From Paenibacillus sp. OV219 (GTDB lineage Bacteria; Bacillota; Bacilli; Paenibacillales; Paenibacillaceae), in the NCBI RefSeq assembly GCF_900110075.1, contig NZ_FOCJ01000007.1, forward strand, positions 186,001 to 250,000: DNA of 64,000 nt, in the 5' to 3' direction. Position 1 is the stretch's first letter. Every line of letters begins with the position of its first letter. Positions 1 through 8,771 of the stretch are shown piece by piece. The notes below the pieces were generated by a model that had not been told where the DNA came from, searched no databases, and saw nothing but the letters and a program-made list of their open reading frames with translations. Both the position numbers and the translations under genes were made by a program.

Positions 1-1407
1 GCGTTTCTCGCCAAGGTGGATGCCTATTACGATGAGCTGATTCCACGGCTTACGCCACTCTTGTGTACGAACGGCGGACCGATTATTGCGGTGCAGATCG
101 AGAATGAATATGGGAGCTACGGCAACGATGCGAAGTACTTGGAGCATCTGAAGGATGGTCTCATTAAGCGAGGCATCGATGTACCTCTGTTCACTTCAGA
201 CGGACCAACCGACGCGCTGCTGCAAGGCGGGTCTGTACCTGGCGTGCTGTCGACCGTCAATTTCGGTTCGGATGCTGCATCGGCATTCGCCAAGCTGAAG
301 AAATATCAGTCAGACGGTCCGCTCATGTGTATGGAATTCTGGAACGGCTGGTTCGACCATTGGGGCAAAGCGCATCATACGCGAGGCGCGCTTGATGCGG
401 CTGGAGTGCTCGATGTCATGCTGAAGGCCGGAGCTTCCATCAACTTCTATATGTTCCACGGCGGCACGAACTTTTGCTTCTATAACGGGGCGAACTGCCA
501 GGAGCCGGATCGTTATGAGCCGACCGTTACGAGCTACGATTATGATGCGATGCTTAATGAAGCAGGCGATCCGACGGACAAATATTATGCAGCGCGGGAA
601 GTGATTGCCCGTTACATGCCCGTTGGCGAATTGGAGCTCCCGCCAGCAATACCGAAGCAAGCTTACGGCCGAGTCGAGCTGACAGAGCAAGCAGCCTTGT
701 TCGAGCAATTGCCTGCCTTATCCGCGCCTATGCAATCTGTTACGCCGCTTCCGATGGAGCGGCTGGGCCAGCAACACGGCTTTATTCTCTATTCTACGCG
801 GATCTCTGGACCGCGTCCGGCTGAGCAGCTGTATCTGCATGATGTCCGGGACAGGGCGTTGATCTTCCTGAACGGCGAATATCAAGGCAGCATAGAACGC
901 GATCCAGCGCCGCAATCCGTGAGAATTAGCGTGCCTGAAGGCGGTGCGAAGCTTGACATTCTCGTCGAGAATATGGGCAGAATCAACTATGGCCCTTACT
1001 TGAAGGATCATAAAGGGATTACTGAAGGGGTAAGGCTCGGCTTCCAATTCCTATTCGATTGGACGATTCGGCCGCTTCCACTGGAGGACTTGTCGCAATT
1101 GTCCTTTAATAGTGGCGGCGATTCCGCAGATGCTTCAGGGCCGAAATTCTACAAAGGGAGGCTGCATGTAGAGGGCTCCCCGGCTGACACCTTCCTCGAC
1201 ATGCAAGGTTGGACGAAGGGCGTCGTCTTCCTGAACGGATTCAACCTCGGCCGTTACTGGAACAAAGGGCCGCAGCGGACTTTATATGTGCCTGCGCCGC
1301 TGCTTCGCGAGGGCGACAATGAACTCGTTATTTTTGAACTACATGGGACAGAGCAAGGTGTGGTCTCGTTTATGGACTCGCCGATTCTTGATCAGCCGCC
1401 TTGCTAG
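1..1407 (+). CDS. Beta-galactosidase, GH35 (5' truncated by window edge)
   Basis: The reading frame is open from base 1, so the N-terminus lies outside the window; the GTG at 16 is internal. GH35 enzymes remove non-reducing terminal beta-linked galactose. Counting from that GTG, the motif QIENEYG supplies the expected acid/base Glu (E31), and CMEFWNGWFDHWG supplies the nucleophile Glu (E107). The C-terminal part carries the jelly-roll signature GVVFLNGFNLGRYWNKGPQ usual at the end of GH35 proteins. No signal peptide can be judged. The GH125 gene follows after 30-40 bp on the same strand. This suggests an intracellular glycan-trimming operon, where the galactosidase would expose inner sugars. 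The family is clear; the linkage specificity (beta-1,3 or beta-1,4) is not readable from sequence. Confidence 0.93.
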   Translation, partial: AFLAKVDAYYDELIPRLTPLLCTNGGPIIAVQIENEYGSYGNDAKYLEHLKDGLIKRGIDVPLFTSDGPTDALLQGGSVPGVLSTVNFGSDAASAFAKLKKYQSDGPLMCMEFWNGWFDHWGKAHHTRGALDAAGVLDVMLKAGASINFYMFHGGTNFCFYNGANCQEPDRYEPTVTSYDYDAMLNEAGDPTDKYYAAREVIARYMPVGELELPPAIPKQAYGRVELTEQAALFEQLPALSAPMQSVTPLPMERLGQQHGFILYSTRISGPRPAEQLYLHDVRDRALIFLNGEYQGSIERDPAPQSVRISVPEGGAKLDILVENMGRINYGPYLKDHKGITEGVRLGFQFLFDWTIRPLPLEDLSQLSFNSGGDSADASGPKFYKGRLHVEGSPADTFLDMQGWTKGVVFLNGFNLGRYWNKGPQRTLYVPAPLLREGDNELVIFELHGTEQGVVSFMDSPILDQPPC

Positions 1408-1446
1408 CTCTAGCTTCAACTAATCCAATAGAAGAAGGTGTTTACA

Positions 1447-2748
1447 TTGCAATTGACTCCATCCATTCAAGAGGTTCTCGCTAAAGCAGAGAAGGAGCTT
1501 GCTCCGTATCCGAAGCTTGCGCATATGTTCAAACAATGCTTCCCGAATACACTCGAGACGACGACACGGCTTCAGGAGGACGGTTCGACTTTCGTTATTA
1601 CCGGCGACATTCCGGCGATGTGGCTGCGGGACTCGAGTGCTCAGGTTCGTCCTTATATTCAGCTGGCAAGCGAAGATGAAGATCTCGGCAACATCATAGA
1701 GGGGCTGCTCAAGCGTCAGTTCACCAGCATTCTGATGGACCCTTACGCCAATGCGTTCAATGAGGAAGCCAATAATAACCGCTGGGAAGACGATATTACT
1801 GAGCTGATGGAGCCGAATCCGTGGGTGTGGGAACGTAAATACGAGATCGATTCGCTCTGCTATCCGATCCAGATTGCGTATCTGTTCTGGAAGCAGACGG
1901 GGCGGAGGGCCGCGTTCGATGCCAAGTTCCGGGAGGCGGCGCAGCGCATCGTGCAGCTGTGGCGCGTCGAGCAGCATCATATGGACCAGTCACCGTACCG
2001 GTTCACCCGTACGTCGGGTCCGGCGAGCGACACGATTCACAATAACGGCCTTGGCGCTCCGGTCGCCTATACAGGTATGACTTGGTCAGGCTTCCGGCCA
2101 AGCGACGATGCGTGCGCATACGGCTATTTGGTACCGGCGAATATGTTCGCAAGCGTTACGCTCGGCTACCTGGCGGAGATCGCAGCTGATGTGCTGTCCG
2201 ATGATAAGCTGAAGAGCGATGCATTGGCGCTGAAAGCTGATATCGACGAAGGGATCGCGACTTATGGCATTTATAAGCATCCGATCTACGGCGATATCTA
2301 CGCGTACGAGACGGATGGGCTTGGCAATTACACGCTTATGGATGATGCGAATGTGCCAAGCCTGCTGTCCATTCCGTACCTTGGCTACACGGCGAAGGAA
2401 GATCCGATCTACCAGAACACGCGCCGGTTCATCCTCAGCCCGGACAACCCGTACTATTACGAAGGCCGTATTGCCCGGGGAATTGGAAGCCCGCATACGC
2501 CGCCGCGCTATATTTGGCATATCAGCCTTGTTATGCAGGCGCTCACTGCGACGGATGAAGAGGAAGTTGCCGAGCTGGTACGGCTGCTTATTGCTACCGA
2601 CGGCGACACTGGCTTCATGCATGAAGGGTTCAATGTGGATGATCCAACCCAGTTCACAAGATCGTGGTTCGCATGGGCGAATACGCTGTTCGGCGAGCTG
2701 ATCTTGAAGCTGATGCAAGAGAATAAGCTGCACAAAATACTGGCCTAA
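1447..2748 (+). CDS. GH125 exo-alpha-1,6-mannosidase (DUF1237 family)
   Basis: This is a metal-independent exo-alpha-mannosidase family known to remove alpha-1,6-linked mannose from N-glycan cores. Family hallmarks visible are GDIPAMWLRDSSAQVRPY near the N-terminus, RKYEIDSLCYPIQIAY, GMTWSGFRPSDDAC and MHEGFNVDDP. By analogy with the characterised streptococcal enzyme, the Asp in PSDD and the Glu in MHEGF are the likely acid and base (inferred). There is no signal peptide, so it is cytoplasmic. The frame also has a GTG at 1438, but GAAGGTG at 1434-1440 is correctly spaced for the TTG at 1447, which I prefer. It sits between GH35 and GH29 genes, consistent with one N-glycan operon. Length (about 430 residues) is normal. 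Confidence 0.9.
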   Translation: MQLTPSIQEVLAKAEKELAPYPKLAHMFKQCFPNTLETTTRLQEDGSTFVITGDIPAMWLRDSSAQVRPYIQLASEDEDLGNIIEGLLKRQFTSILMDPYANAFNEEANNNRWEDDITELMEPNPWVWERKYEIDSLCYPIQIAYLFWKQTGRRAAFDAKFREAAQRIVQLWRVEQHHMDQSPYRFTRTSGPASDTIHNNGLGAPVAYTGMTWSGFRPSDDACAYGYLVPANMFASVTLGYLAEIAADVLSDDKLKSDALALKADIDEGIATYGIYKHPIYGDIYAYETDGLGNYTLMDDANVPSLLSIPYLGYTAKEDPIYQNTRRFILSPDNPYYYEGRIARGIGSPHTPPRYIWHISLVMQALTATDEEEVAELVRLLIATDGDTGFMHEGFNVDDPTQFTRSWFAWANTLFGELILKLMQENKLHKILA

Positions 2749-2781
2749 TACTTTGCCTAACTTATTAAGGAGGTTAAATAG

Positions 2782-4197
2782 ATGAGTGAGAACGTAAATG
2801 GAGTCGTAGATGAAGTCTTAGATGAAGTCGAGCATGAGGTCGAAAATGGCGTGCATAATTACAGTAGCGAAGCGGAGTGGGTGAAACCGAATAATCCGGT
2901 TACGCTGGAGCGTCTGGAATGGTTCCAAGACCAGAAGCTTGCCTTGATGATGCACTGGGGTCCTTATTCCCAGATTGGCATGGTGGAATCGTGGATTCTT
3001 AGTGACGACGATGGCGACTGGTCGCGAGATGATGTCGACTGGACGACAGATTACGAACAGATGAAACGGGAATATTTTGACCTGAACAAGACGTTTAACC
3101 CGTTCCGCTTCGAGCCGGAGAAATGGGCGGAGGCGGCTGCGGAGGGCGGCTTCAAATATTTGATCTTCACAACGAAGCATCATGATGGCTTCTGCATGTG
3201 GGATACGCATACGACCGAATACCGTATTACGGGCAAGGAGACGCCTTTCCACGCGCACAAACATGCCGATATCGCAAAGAACGTCTTCGACGCGTTCCGT
3301 AACAAAGACATTGCAATCGCGGCATACTTCTCGAAAGCAGACTGGCATACGCCGCTTTACTGGTCACCGGGCATGGAGCGCGGTAACCACACTTGGCGGG
3401 GACCTTCCTATAACCCGCAGGAGAAGCCGGAGCTATGGGAGAAGTTCGTCGATTTCACGCATGAGCAAATTATGGAGCTGATGACGCGTTACGGCCGCAT
3501 TGATATTCTATGGCTTGATGCTGGCTGGGTTCGTGAAGGCGGCCGAGTTAGCCAGGACATTCGCCTAGGCGAGCTTGTCGAGCGCGCAAGAGAGACGCAG
3601 CCTTGGCTGTTGTCGGCGGACCGCACGGTAGGCGGCGCTTACGAGAACTATGTGACACCAGAGCAGACGATTCCGACGCGTCCGCTGAATGTGCCATGGG
3701 AGAGCTGCATCACGATCGGTACCTCGTTCTCCTTCAAATTCGAGGACAAGTACAAGACGGCTCGCCAGCTTGTGAATATCTTGATGGAAGTCGTCGCGAA
3801 GGGCGGCAACCTTGCGCTTAATGTTGGGCCACAACCAGACGGACGCTTACCGGCAGGGGCACTTAAGAGTATGAAAGACCTTGGCGCTTGGATGAAAGTT
3901 TACGGTGAAGCGGTATACGGCACGCGGATTTGCGCGCCATATTATACGGGTCAATGTGCGTTCACGCGCAAAGACGACACGGTATATTGCACATATCTAT
4001 ACGCGAGCGAAGATGCGGAGCTGACAGCAGAGATCCGTATCCCTTACAGCGAGCCGATTACAGGCATTGAGCTGCTTGCATCGGATGAGCCGATTAGCTA
4101 TACGCAGGACAGTGAAGGCGTGACTATTCAGCTTCCGGCAAGCGAGTTACAGGGCAAGGCGCCGATTGCGCATGTGTTCCGAATTTCGACGAAATAA
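2782..4197 (+). CDS. Alpha-L-fucosidase, GH29
   Basis: GH29 enzymes are retaining alpha-L-fucosidases. Visible family features are LALMMHWGPYSQ near the N-terminus, FTTKHHDGFCMWDTHTTEY, and ILWLDAGW, whose Asp (about D246) matches the family nucleophile. The C-terminal 80 residues look like the small beta-sandwich that closes GH29 proteins. There is no signal peptide; the first 30 residues are unusually acidic and valine-rich, and I cannot assign a role to them. An AAGGAGG box lies 7-8 bases before the ATG. The gene directly follows GH125 and would release core or antenna fucose from imported glycans. It is 471 residues, within the family range. The subfamily (broad or alpha-1,3/4-specific) cannot be decided here. 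Confidence 0.92.
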   Translation: MSENVNGVVDEVLDEVEHEVENGVHNYSSEAEWVKPNNPVTLERLEWFQDQKLALMMHWGPYSQIGMVESWILSDDDGDWSRDDVDWTTDYEQMKREYFDLNKTFNPFRFEPEKWAEAAAEGGFKYLIFTTKHHDGFCMWDTHTTEYRITGKETPFHAHKHADIAKNVFDAFRNKDIAIAAYFSKADWHTPLYWSPGMERGNHTWRGPSYNPQEKPELWEKFVDFTHEQIMELMTRYGRIDILWLDAGWVREGGRVSQDIRLGELVERARETQPWLLSADRTVGGAYENYVTPEQTIPTRPLNVPWESCITIGTSFSFKFEDKYKTARQLVNILMEVVAKGGNLALNVGPQPDGRLPAGALKSMKDLGAWMKVYGEAVYGTRICAPYYTGQCAFTRKDDTVYCTYLYASEDAELTAEIRIPYSEPITGIELLASDEPISYTQDSEGVTIQLPASELQGKAPIAHVFRISTK

Positions 4198-4294
4198 ACA
4201 ACAGAACTGGATTTGGATGGCATTTATTCGACAAATCATGTAAAATAATTGTCTCGGACGACTATACACGGGAAAAGATAAAGGAGGAGTCAAC

Positions 4295-6505
4295 ATGAAC
4301 AGCAGCTGGTTCCGTAAATTGCTTTTATCTTATCTTCCCGTGTTTTTTGTCGTGGTTACGATTCTGTTCTTTGTCTTCTTCCAATCCTTGAATGAACAGA
4401 ACCGTAAAGAAGCGATTAAAGCCAACGAGTTTCTAACTCAGCAGATCGTCCTGTTTACAGATAATTCGCTGAAGACCTTGAACTATCAGGTGCTGCGCGA
4501 CACGCTTACAGCCGATGAGCTTCGGTTCTTCTTCGGTTCGGATAATGACGATGTGTATCGCAATATACAAGCAACGGAGCTAATGGATGATTGGAAAATG
4601 AACAATCCAATCATTGACTCGGTTTATATCATCCGCTTAAAGGATAACTTCGTCCTCGGCGATGGCTCGGGACAAGCAGCTGACTTCGTGGATCAGCCAT
4701 TCATTCAGACCTATATCAATCAGAAGGTGACAGCCGGCAAATGGACGGGCAAGCGAAGCTTCCGTCCGTATGCGGTGGAGAAGCCGACGGATGTGATTAC
4801 ACTCGTGCAAGGCTTTCCGCATTTCTCGACTGACAAGTCAGGGTATATCGTCGTCAATGTCAGCTTATCCAAGCTGAAGAAGTCGATTTCGCCGATGTAT
4901 AATCCTAAGCTTACCTACGTGCGAGTTACCGATGAACAAGGTGCCACGCTGATGTCTGACTCTGGGGCAGATGGCGAGAATAGCGTATTGTCTCACTATA
5001 TTTCCCCTTATACCGGCTGGGCTGTTGATAGCGGACCTACCGGATGGGGACTTGCCCACGTCGCACTCCATTTCTACAACATTTGGGTCATTATTGCCCT
5101 CGTTGCGGTATTGCTGGGCGTATTCTGGGTTGTGCATGTAACCCGCCGCAATTATAAACCGATCAGCCAGCTTGTCTCGCTCATTCGGACCAGCGCATTA
5201 ATCAATCCGTATAAAGGGCAGTCCGGCAACAATGAGTTCGGCTTTATACAAGGTGCTCTGGAGCAGCTACTGGAAGAGACATCAAAGTCGATGCAGCAGA
5301 ACCAGGAAGCCATAATTCTCCGCAAGAAGCATCGCTTTCAAGAAGCGGTGGAGGGCATTGTCTCCATCCGCGAATCGGAGTGGATGGCAGATCTGCTAGC
5401 ACTGCAGGTGAATCCGGTTGGTGCGCATGCGTTCGTGCTTGCGATCGAGATCGATCGCTATCACCAGTTTATCGAAACCTATCATCGTCAAGACCAGTCG
5501 ATTCTGAAATTCGTCGTATCCAGTGTGACGGGAGAGATGTCTGGTCTTCGGGACGCGACGACTTGGGCGGAATGGATAACGGACCGCAGGTTGTCGGCCA
5601 TTATTTGGGTGCCGGATGACGCTGACGGCGAAGTGCTGAGCGGGCAGATCGGGGAACAAATTGTACAGTGGGTACAGAGCAATTTAAGCTTTACGGTCAC
5701 CATCGGGGTTCACGGAATCGCTTCGAATCTGGAGGAAATCCGTCGCTCCCACGAGATCGCCGGCAACCTGCTACAGTACAAGGCAGTGCTTGGCACGGGG
5801 CGGCTCCTTCGTCCCGCACAGCTGGAAGGCTCCGAGCAACGCGTACATGACTATTTCGGTACAATCCATGGGTTATCGCAGTCAATTCGGATCGCAGACG
5901 GAGCTTGGCAGAAGCACATCGAGGATCTGTTCAGCCAAATGCAAGATTCGATCTCATCTCGCAAGGAGATCGAGAGCTTCCTGCAATTTCTCCACCAACA
6001 GCTGAACCGGGTATTCTTGGAGCTGTCCAAAGATTATCGCAGTGTATGGAAAGACAGCGGAGCGGAGCTGCTCGAACTCGGACGCAGCTGGGAGACACTG
6101 GATGAATTGAAGCAAGGCTGTTTGCGCGTCTTCGAGGAGATGGCGAGCAAGCTGCAGGCATTGAAGGATTCACAGCGGACACGTGCCGTTATTAGCGATA
6201 TTCGGACATTTATCGAAGAGAACTATCATAATCCAGAGCTGTCGCTCGATTATTTAAGCGATCAGTTCATGATCCATGCCAAGAACATCAGCAAGCTGTT
6301 CAAGGAAGCGTACGGATACAACTTCGTCGATTTTCTGATCGGACTGCGGATGGATAAAGCGAAGCAGCAGCTGCTCACAACAGAGCGATCGCTTCAGGAA
6401 ATAAGCACAGAGGTCGGCTACTTCAATTACAATTCCTTTAATCGCGCGTTCAAGAATGTCGCAGGCGTCTCGCCAAGCGATTATCGCAAACAGCAGACAA
6501 GTTAG
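4295..6505 (+). CDS. Membrane AraC-family regulator with extracellular sensor domain (YesS-like)
   Basis: This 736-residue protein has a transmembrane helix at about residues 11-31 and an extracytoplasmic Cache-like region. A second helix lies near 255-277 (WVIIALVAVLLGVFWVVHV). A long cytoplasmic linker follows, and an AraC-type double helix-turn-helix covers about 635-736 (LSLDYLSDQFMIHAKNISKLF and EISTEVGYFNYNSFNRAFK). Such one-component regulators in Bacillus and Paenibacillus sense extracellular carbohydrate and activate adjacent glycan and ABC-transporter genes. It lies between the GH operon and the importer genes, so both are its likely targets (inference). AAAGGAGGAG precedes the ATG. 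It differs from YesN-type regulators in lacking a receiver domain. Confidence 0.88.
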   Translation: MNSSWFRKLLLSYLPVFFVVVTILFFVFFQSLNEQNRKEAIKANEFLTQQIVLFTDNSLKTLNYQVLRDTLTADELRFFFGSDNDDVYRNIQATELMDDWKMNNPIIDSVYIIRLKDNFVLGDGSGQAADFVDQPFIQTYINQKVTAGKWTGKRSFRPYAVEKPTDVITLVQGFPHFSTDKSGYIVVNVSLSKLKKSISPMYNPKLTYVRVTDEQGATLMSDSGADGENSVLSHYISPYTGWAVDSGPTGWGLAHVALHFYNIWVIIALVAVLLGVFWVVHVTRRNYKPISQLVSLIRTSALINPYKGQSGNNEFGFIQGALEQLLEETSKSMQQNQEAIILRKKHRFQEAVEGIVSIRESEWMADLLALQVNPVGAHAFVLAIEIDRYHQFIETYHRQDQSILKFVVSSVTGEMSGLRDATTWAEWITDRRLSAIIWVPDDADGEVLSGQIGEQIVQWVQSNLSFTVTIGVHGIASNLEEIRRSHEIAGNLLQYKAVLGTGRLLRPAQLEGSEQRVHDYFGTIHGLSQSIRIADGAWQKHIEDLFSQMQDSISSRKEIESFLQFLHQQLNRVFLELSKDYRSVWKDSGAELLELGRSWETLDELKQGCLRVFEEMASKLQALKDSQRTRAVISDIRTFIEENYHNPELSLDYLSDQFMIHAKNISKLFKEAYGYNFVDFLIGLRMDKAKQQLLTTERSLQEISTEVGYFNYNSFNRAFKNVAGVSPSDYRKQQTS

Positions 6506-6540
6506 CCAACCGCTCACTACAAACCATATTTCTACTTCGA

Positions 6541-6585
6541 ACCTTGGGGTTATGCCTGCAACAGCAGGCAGCTCCAAGGTTTTTT
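6541..6585 (+). terminator. Intrinsic terminator after the AraC regulator
   Basis: ACCTTGG at 6541-6547 pairs with CCAAGGT at 6574-6580. An inner stem TGCCTGC/GCAGGCA closes an AACA loop, and a run of T follows. It separates the regulator from the importer genes, which therefore need their own promoter in 6586-6780; I could not identify that promoter with confidence. Confidence 0.85.
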
Positions 6586-6785
6586 GCTGCTCTGGCATGT
6601 CCGGAGAAAAACATGTTCTGTAGAAAAAAGAGGAGTACACATCTTTCTCAGCGCTAGAAAGCTTGATTTGACGGGTTTTGCGAAAATCGTGGATTTACGG
6701 AATCTTACGAATTGCTGCCACTGCGCTAGACGGGCTATCATCGAGCTACACAAGAAGAACGATACTGACTAAAGGGGTTATGCCG

Positions 6786-7691
6786 ATGGTTCAGACATGG
6801 ACTAGAGTAAAGCGAAGCTGGGAGCTATATCTCCTCGTACTGCTTCCAGTGCTTTATCTTATTATTTTCAAATATATCCCGATGTTCGGGGTAATCATCG
6901 CGTTCAAGGATTTTAACATCATTAAAGGCATCATGGGCAGCCCGTGGGTGGGGTTCAAGCACTTCCACAATTTGTTCAGCTCGCCGAACTTCCCGCTGCT
7001 CATTAAGAACACGCTGCTCATCAGCTTCTATTCCTTAATAGCAGGCTTCCCGGTTCCGATTCTACTGGCGCTCGCACTGAATGAAGTGCGGACAGGCCTT
7101 TTCAAGAGATCGGTTCAAATGATTACCTACGCACCTCACTTTATTTCGACGGTCGTTATGGTATCCATCATCATCTTAATGCTCTCGCCGCATGTCGGCG
7201 TCGTGGATCATATCTTCAGTTTCCTAGGCTACTCGAATATCAACTTCTTGGGTGAGCCTGGGCTGTTCAAGTCGATTTATGTCTGGTCCGGCGTATGGCA
7301 AGAGATGGGGTATGCCTCCATTATCTATATCGCGGCACTCTCAAGCGTCGATCCTTCGCTCTATGAAGCAGCACGTATGGACGGTGCATCCAGGTTCAAG
7401 AAGATCATTCATATCGACTTGCCGACACTTATCCCGATTACCGTGACAATGCTCATTCTAAGTCTTGGTAACGTAATGGCGGTCGGATTCGAGAAAATCT
7501 ATTTGATGCAAAATCCGCTTAACATGAGTACATCCGAGGTTATTTCCACTTATGTGTACAAGGTGGGTCTGCTCGGGGCGAACTTCAGCTTCTCCTCCGC
7601 GGTTGGATTGTTTAACTCGATTATCAACTTGATTTTGCTCATCGTCGTCAATGCAATTGCCCGTAAAGTTTCGGAAAACAGTTTGTGGTAG
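6786..7691 (+). CDS. Sugar ABC transporter permease, LplB-like (CUT1)
   Basis: This is an integral membrane permease with about six helices, starting with YLLVLLPVLYLIIFKYIPMFGVIIAFKDF, the typical opening of LplB/YtePQ-type permeases. The EAA loop reads YEAARMDGASRFKKIIHIDLP, the contact site for the ATPase. The frame is open upstream to 6678, but AAAGGGG at 6771-6777 supports the ATG at 6786 (or 6780). It is the first gene of a permease-permease-binding protein set that probably imports an oligosaccharide. No ATPase gene is present; such importers commonly share an MsmX-type ATPase encoded elsewhere (known for the family). The C-terminal KVSENSLW is a frequent ending of this permease type. 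Confidence 0.92.
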   Translation: MVQTWTRVKRSWELYLLVLLPVLYLIIFKYIPMFGVIIAFKDFNIIKGIMGSPWVGFKHFHNLFSSPNFPLLIKNTLLISFYSLIAGFPVPILLALALNEVRTGLFKRSVQMITYAPHFISTVVMVSIIILMLSPHVGVVDHIFSFLGYSNINFLGEPGLFKSIYVWSGVWQEMGYASIIYIAALSSVDPSLYEAARMDGASRFKKIIHIDLPTLIPITVTMLILSLGNVMAVGFEKIYLMQNPLNMSTSEVISTYVYKVGLLGANFSFSSAVGLFNSIINLILLIVVNAIARKVSENSLW

Positions 7692-7705
7692 AAAGGCGGA
7701 CGAAC

Positions 7706-8605
7706 ATGCTAATTCAACAGAAAATCAGAGAGCCGTTCGGCGATCGCGTTCTACTTGGCATCATCTATACACTGCTTGGCCTGTTGACACTGACGGTCCT
7801 TTACCCGTTGTTGTACATTTTAAGCTCGTCGTTGAGCTCGCCTGATGCGGTCGTGTCTGGCAAGGTCTGGCTGTACCCTGTTGAGTTCTCGGCACGGGCT
7901 TACAAGTCGATCTTCCAAAGTACGCAGCTGATGAGAGGCTTCTACAACAGCCTTGTCTACACGGCAGTCGGTACGTTCATTAACGTTGCATTCACCGTAT
8001 TAATGGCTTTCCCGCTCTCGCAGCGGACGATGCCAGGCCGCAAGTACATCATGCTTTTGATGATGATTACGATGTTTTTTAGCGGCGGACTCATACCAAC
8101 TTACCTTTTGGTGAAAAATTTACACATGCTAGATACGCGCTGGGCGCTGTGGCTTCCAGGAGCGTTCTCGATCTTCCAGGTTATCATTGCAAGAACATTC
8201 TTCATGTCTTCCATTCCGGCGGAGCTGCAGGAAGCTTCCCAAATGGATGGCTGCCGAGATATGCGTTACTTGTGGAGCGTCGCGCTGCCACTTTCCAAGC
8301 CGATTATTGCGGTTATGACGCTGATGTATGCAGTTGGACATTGGAATGCATACTTCGATGCGCTGATCTATCTAAGGTCAGAGAATCTGTTTCCGCTGCA
8401 GTATGTGCTGCGTAACCTGCTCATTCTGAATGCGGCCGATCCGGAAATGCTGGCGAATACGGCCCAAAGTCTGCGGGACAAAGGCTTTGAAGAAGTGTTG
8501 AAATATGCACTCATCGTCGTCGCCTGTGTGCCGGTGCTCATTATGTACCCGTTCGTGCAGAAGCATTTTGTTAAAGGGGTTATGATCGGCTCCCTGAAGG
8601 GCTGA
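7706..8605 (+). CDS. Sugar ABC transporter permease, LplC/YtcP-like (CUT1)
   Basis: This is the second permease of the importer. It has about six hydrophobic helices, the EAA-type motif LQEASQMDGCRDMRYLWSVALPLSKP, and the usual MalG-family ending KHFVKGVMIGSLKG. An in-frame GTG at 7685 overlaps the end of the preceding gene, but AAAGGCGG before the ATG at 7706 favours that start. It is 14 bp downstream of the LplB-like permease and about 166 bp upstream of the binding protein. By its partners, it forms the membrane pore with the previous gene product and takes substrate from the lipoprotein at 8772. Confidence 0.92.
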   Translation: MLIQQKIREPFGDRVLLGIIYTLLGLLTLTVLYPLLYILSSSLSSPDAVVSGKVWLYPVEFSARAYKSIFQSTQLMRGFYNSLVYTAVGTFINVAFTVLMAFPLSQRTMPGRKYIMLLMMITMFFSGGLIPTYLLVKNLHMLDTRWALWLPGAFSIFQVIIARTFFMSSIPAELQEASQMDGCRDMRYLWSVALPLSKPIIAVMTLMYAVGHWNAYFDALIYLRSENLFPLQYVLRNLLILNAADPEMLANTAQSLRDKGFEEVLKYALIVVACVPVLIMYPFVQKHFVKGVMIGSLKG

Positions 8606-8771
8606 TTATCATAGCAGCTAATGTGAACTCTGGCTGGAGGTGAGGCTGGCAGCGCGGAAGCGCCTGTATCATCAATCAAAGTTGATTGTTACAAGAAGCA
8701 GGGGGAACTGTCTGAGGGAGACTTCAAGGCAGATGCAGCAAACTTTAGACCAATCACAAGGGGGAACCGCT

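Noticed and set aside
8640-8771. A longer N-terminus for the LplA-like lipoprotein
   Set aside because: It would place 44 residues before a perfect lipoprotein signal peptide; the TTG at 8772 has a proper ribosome site.
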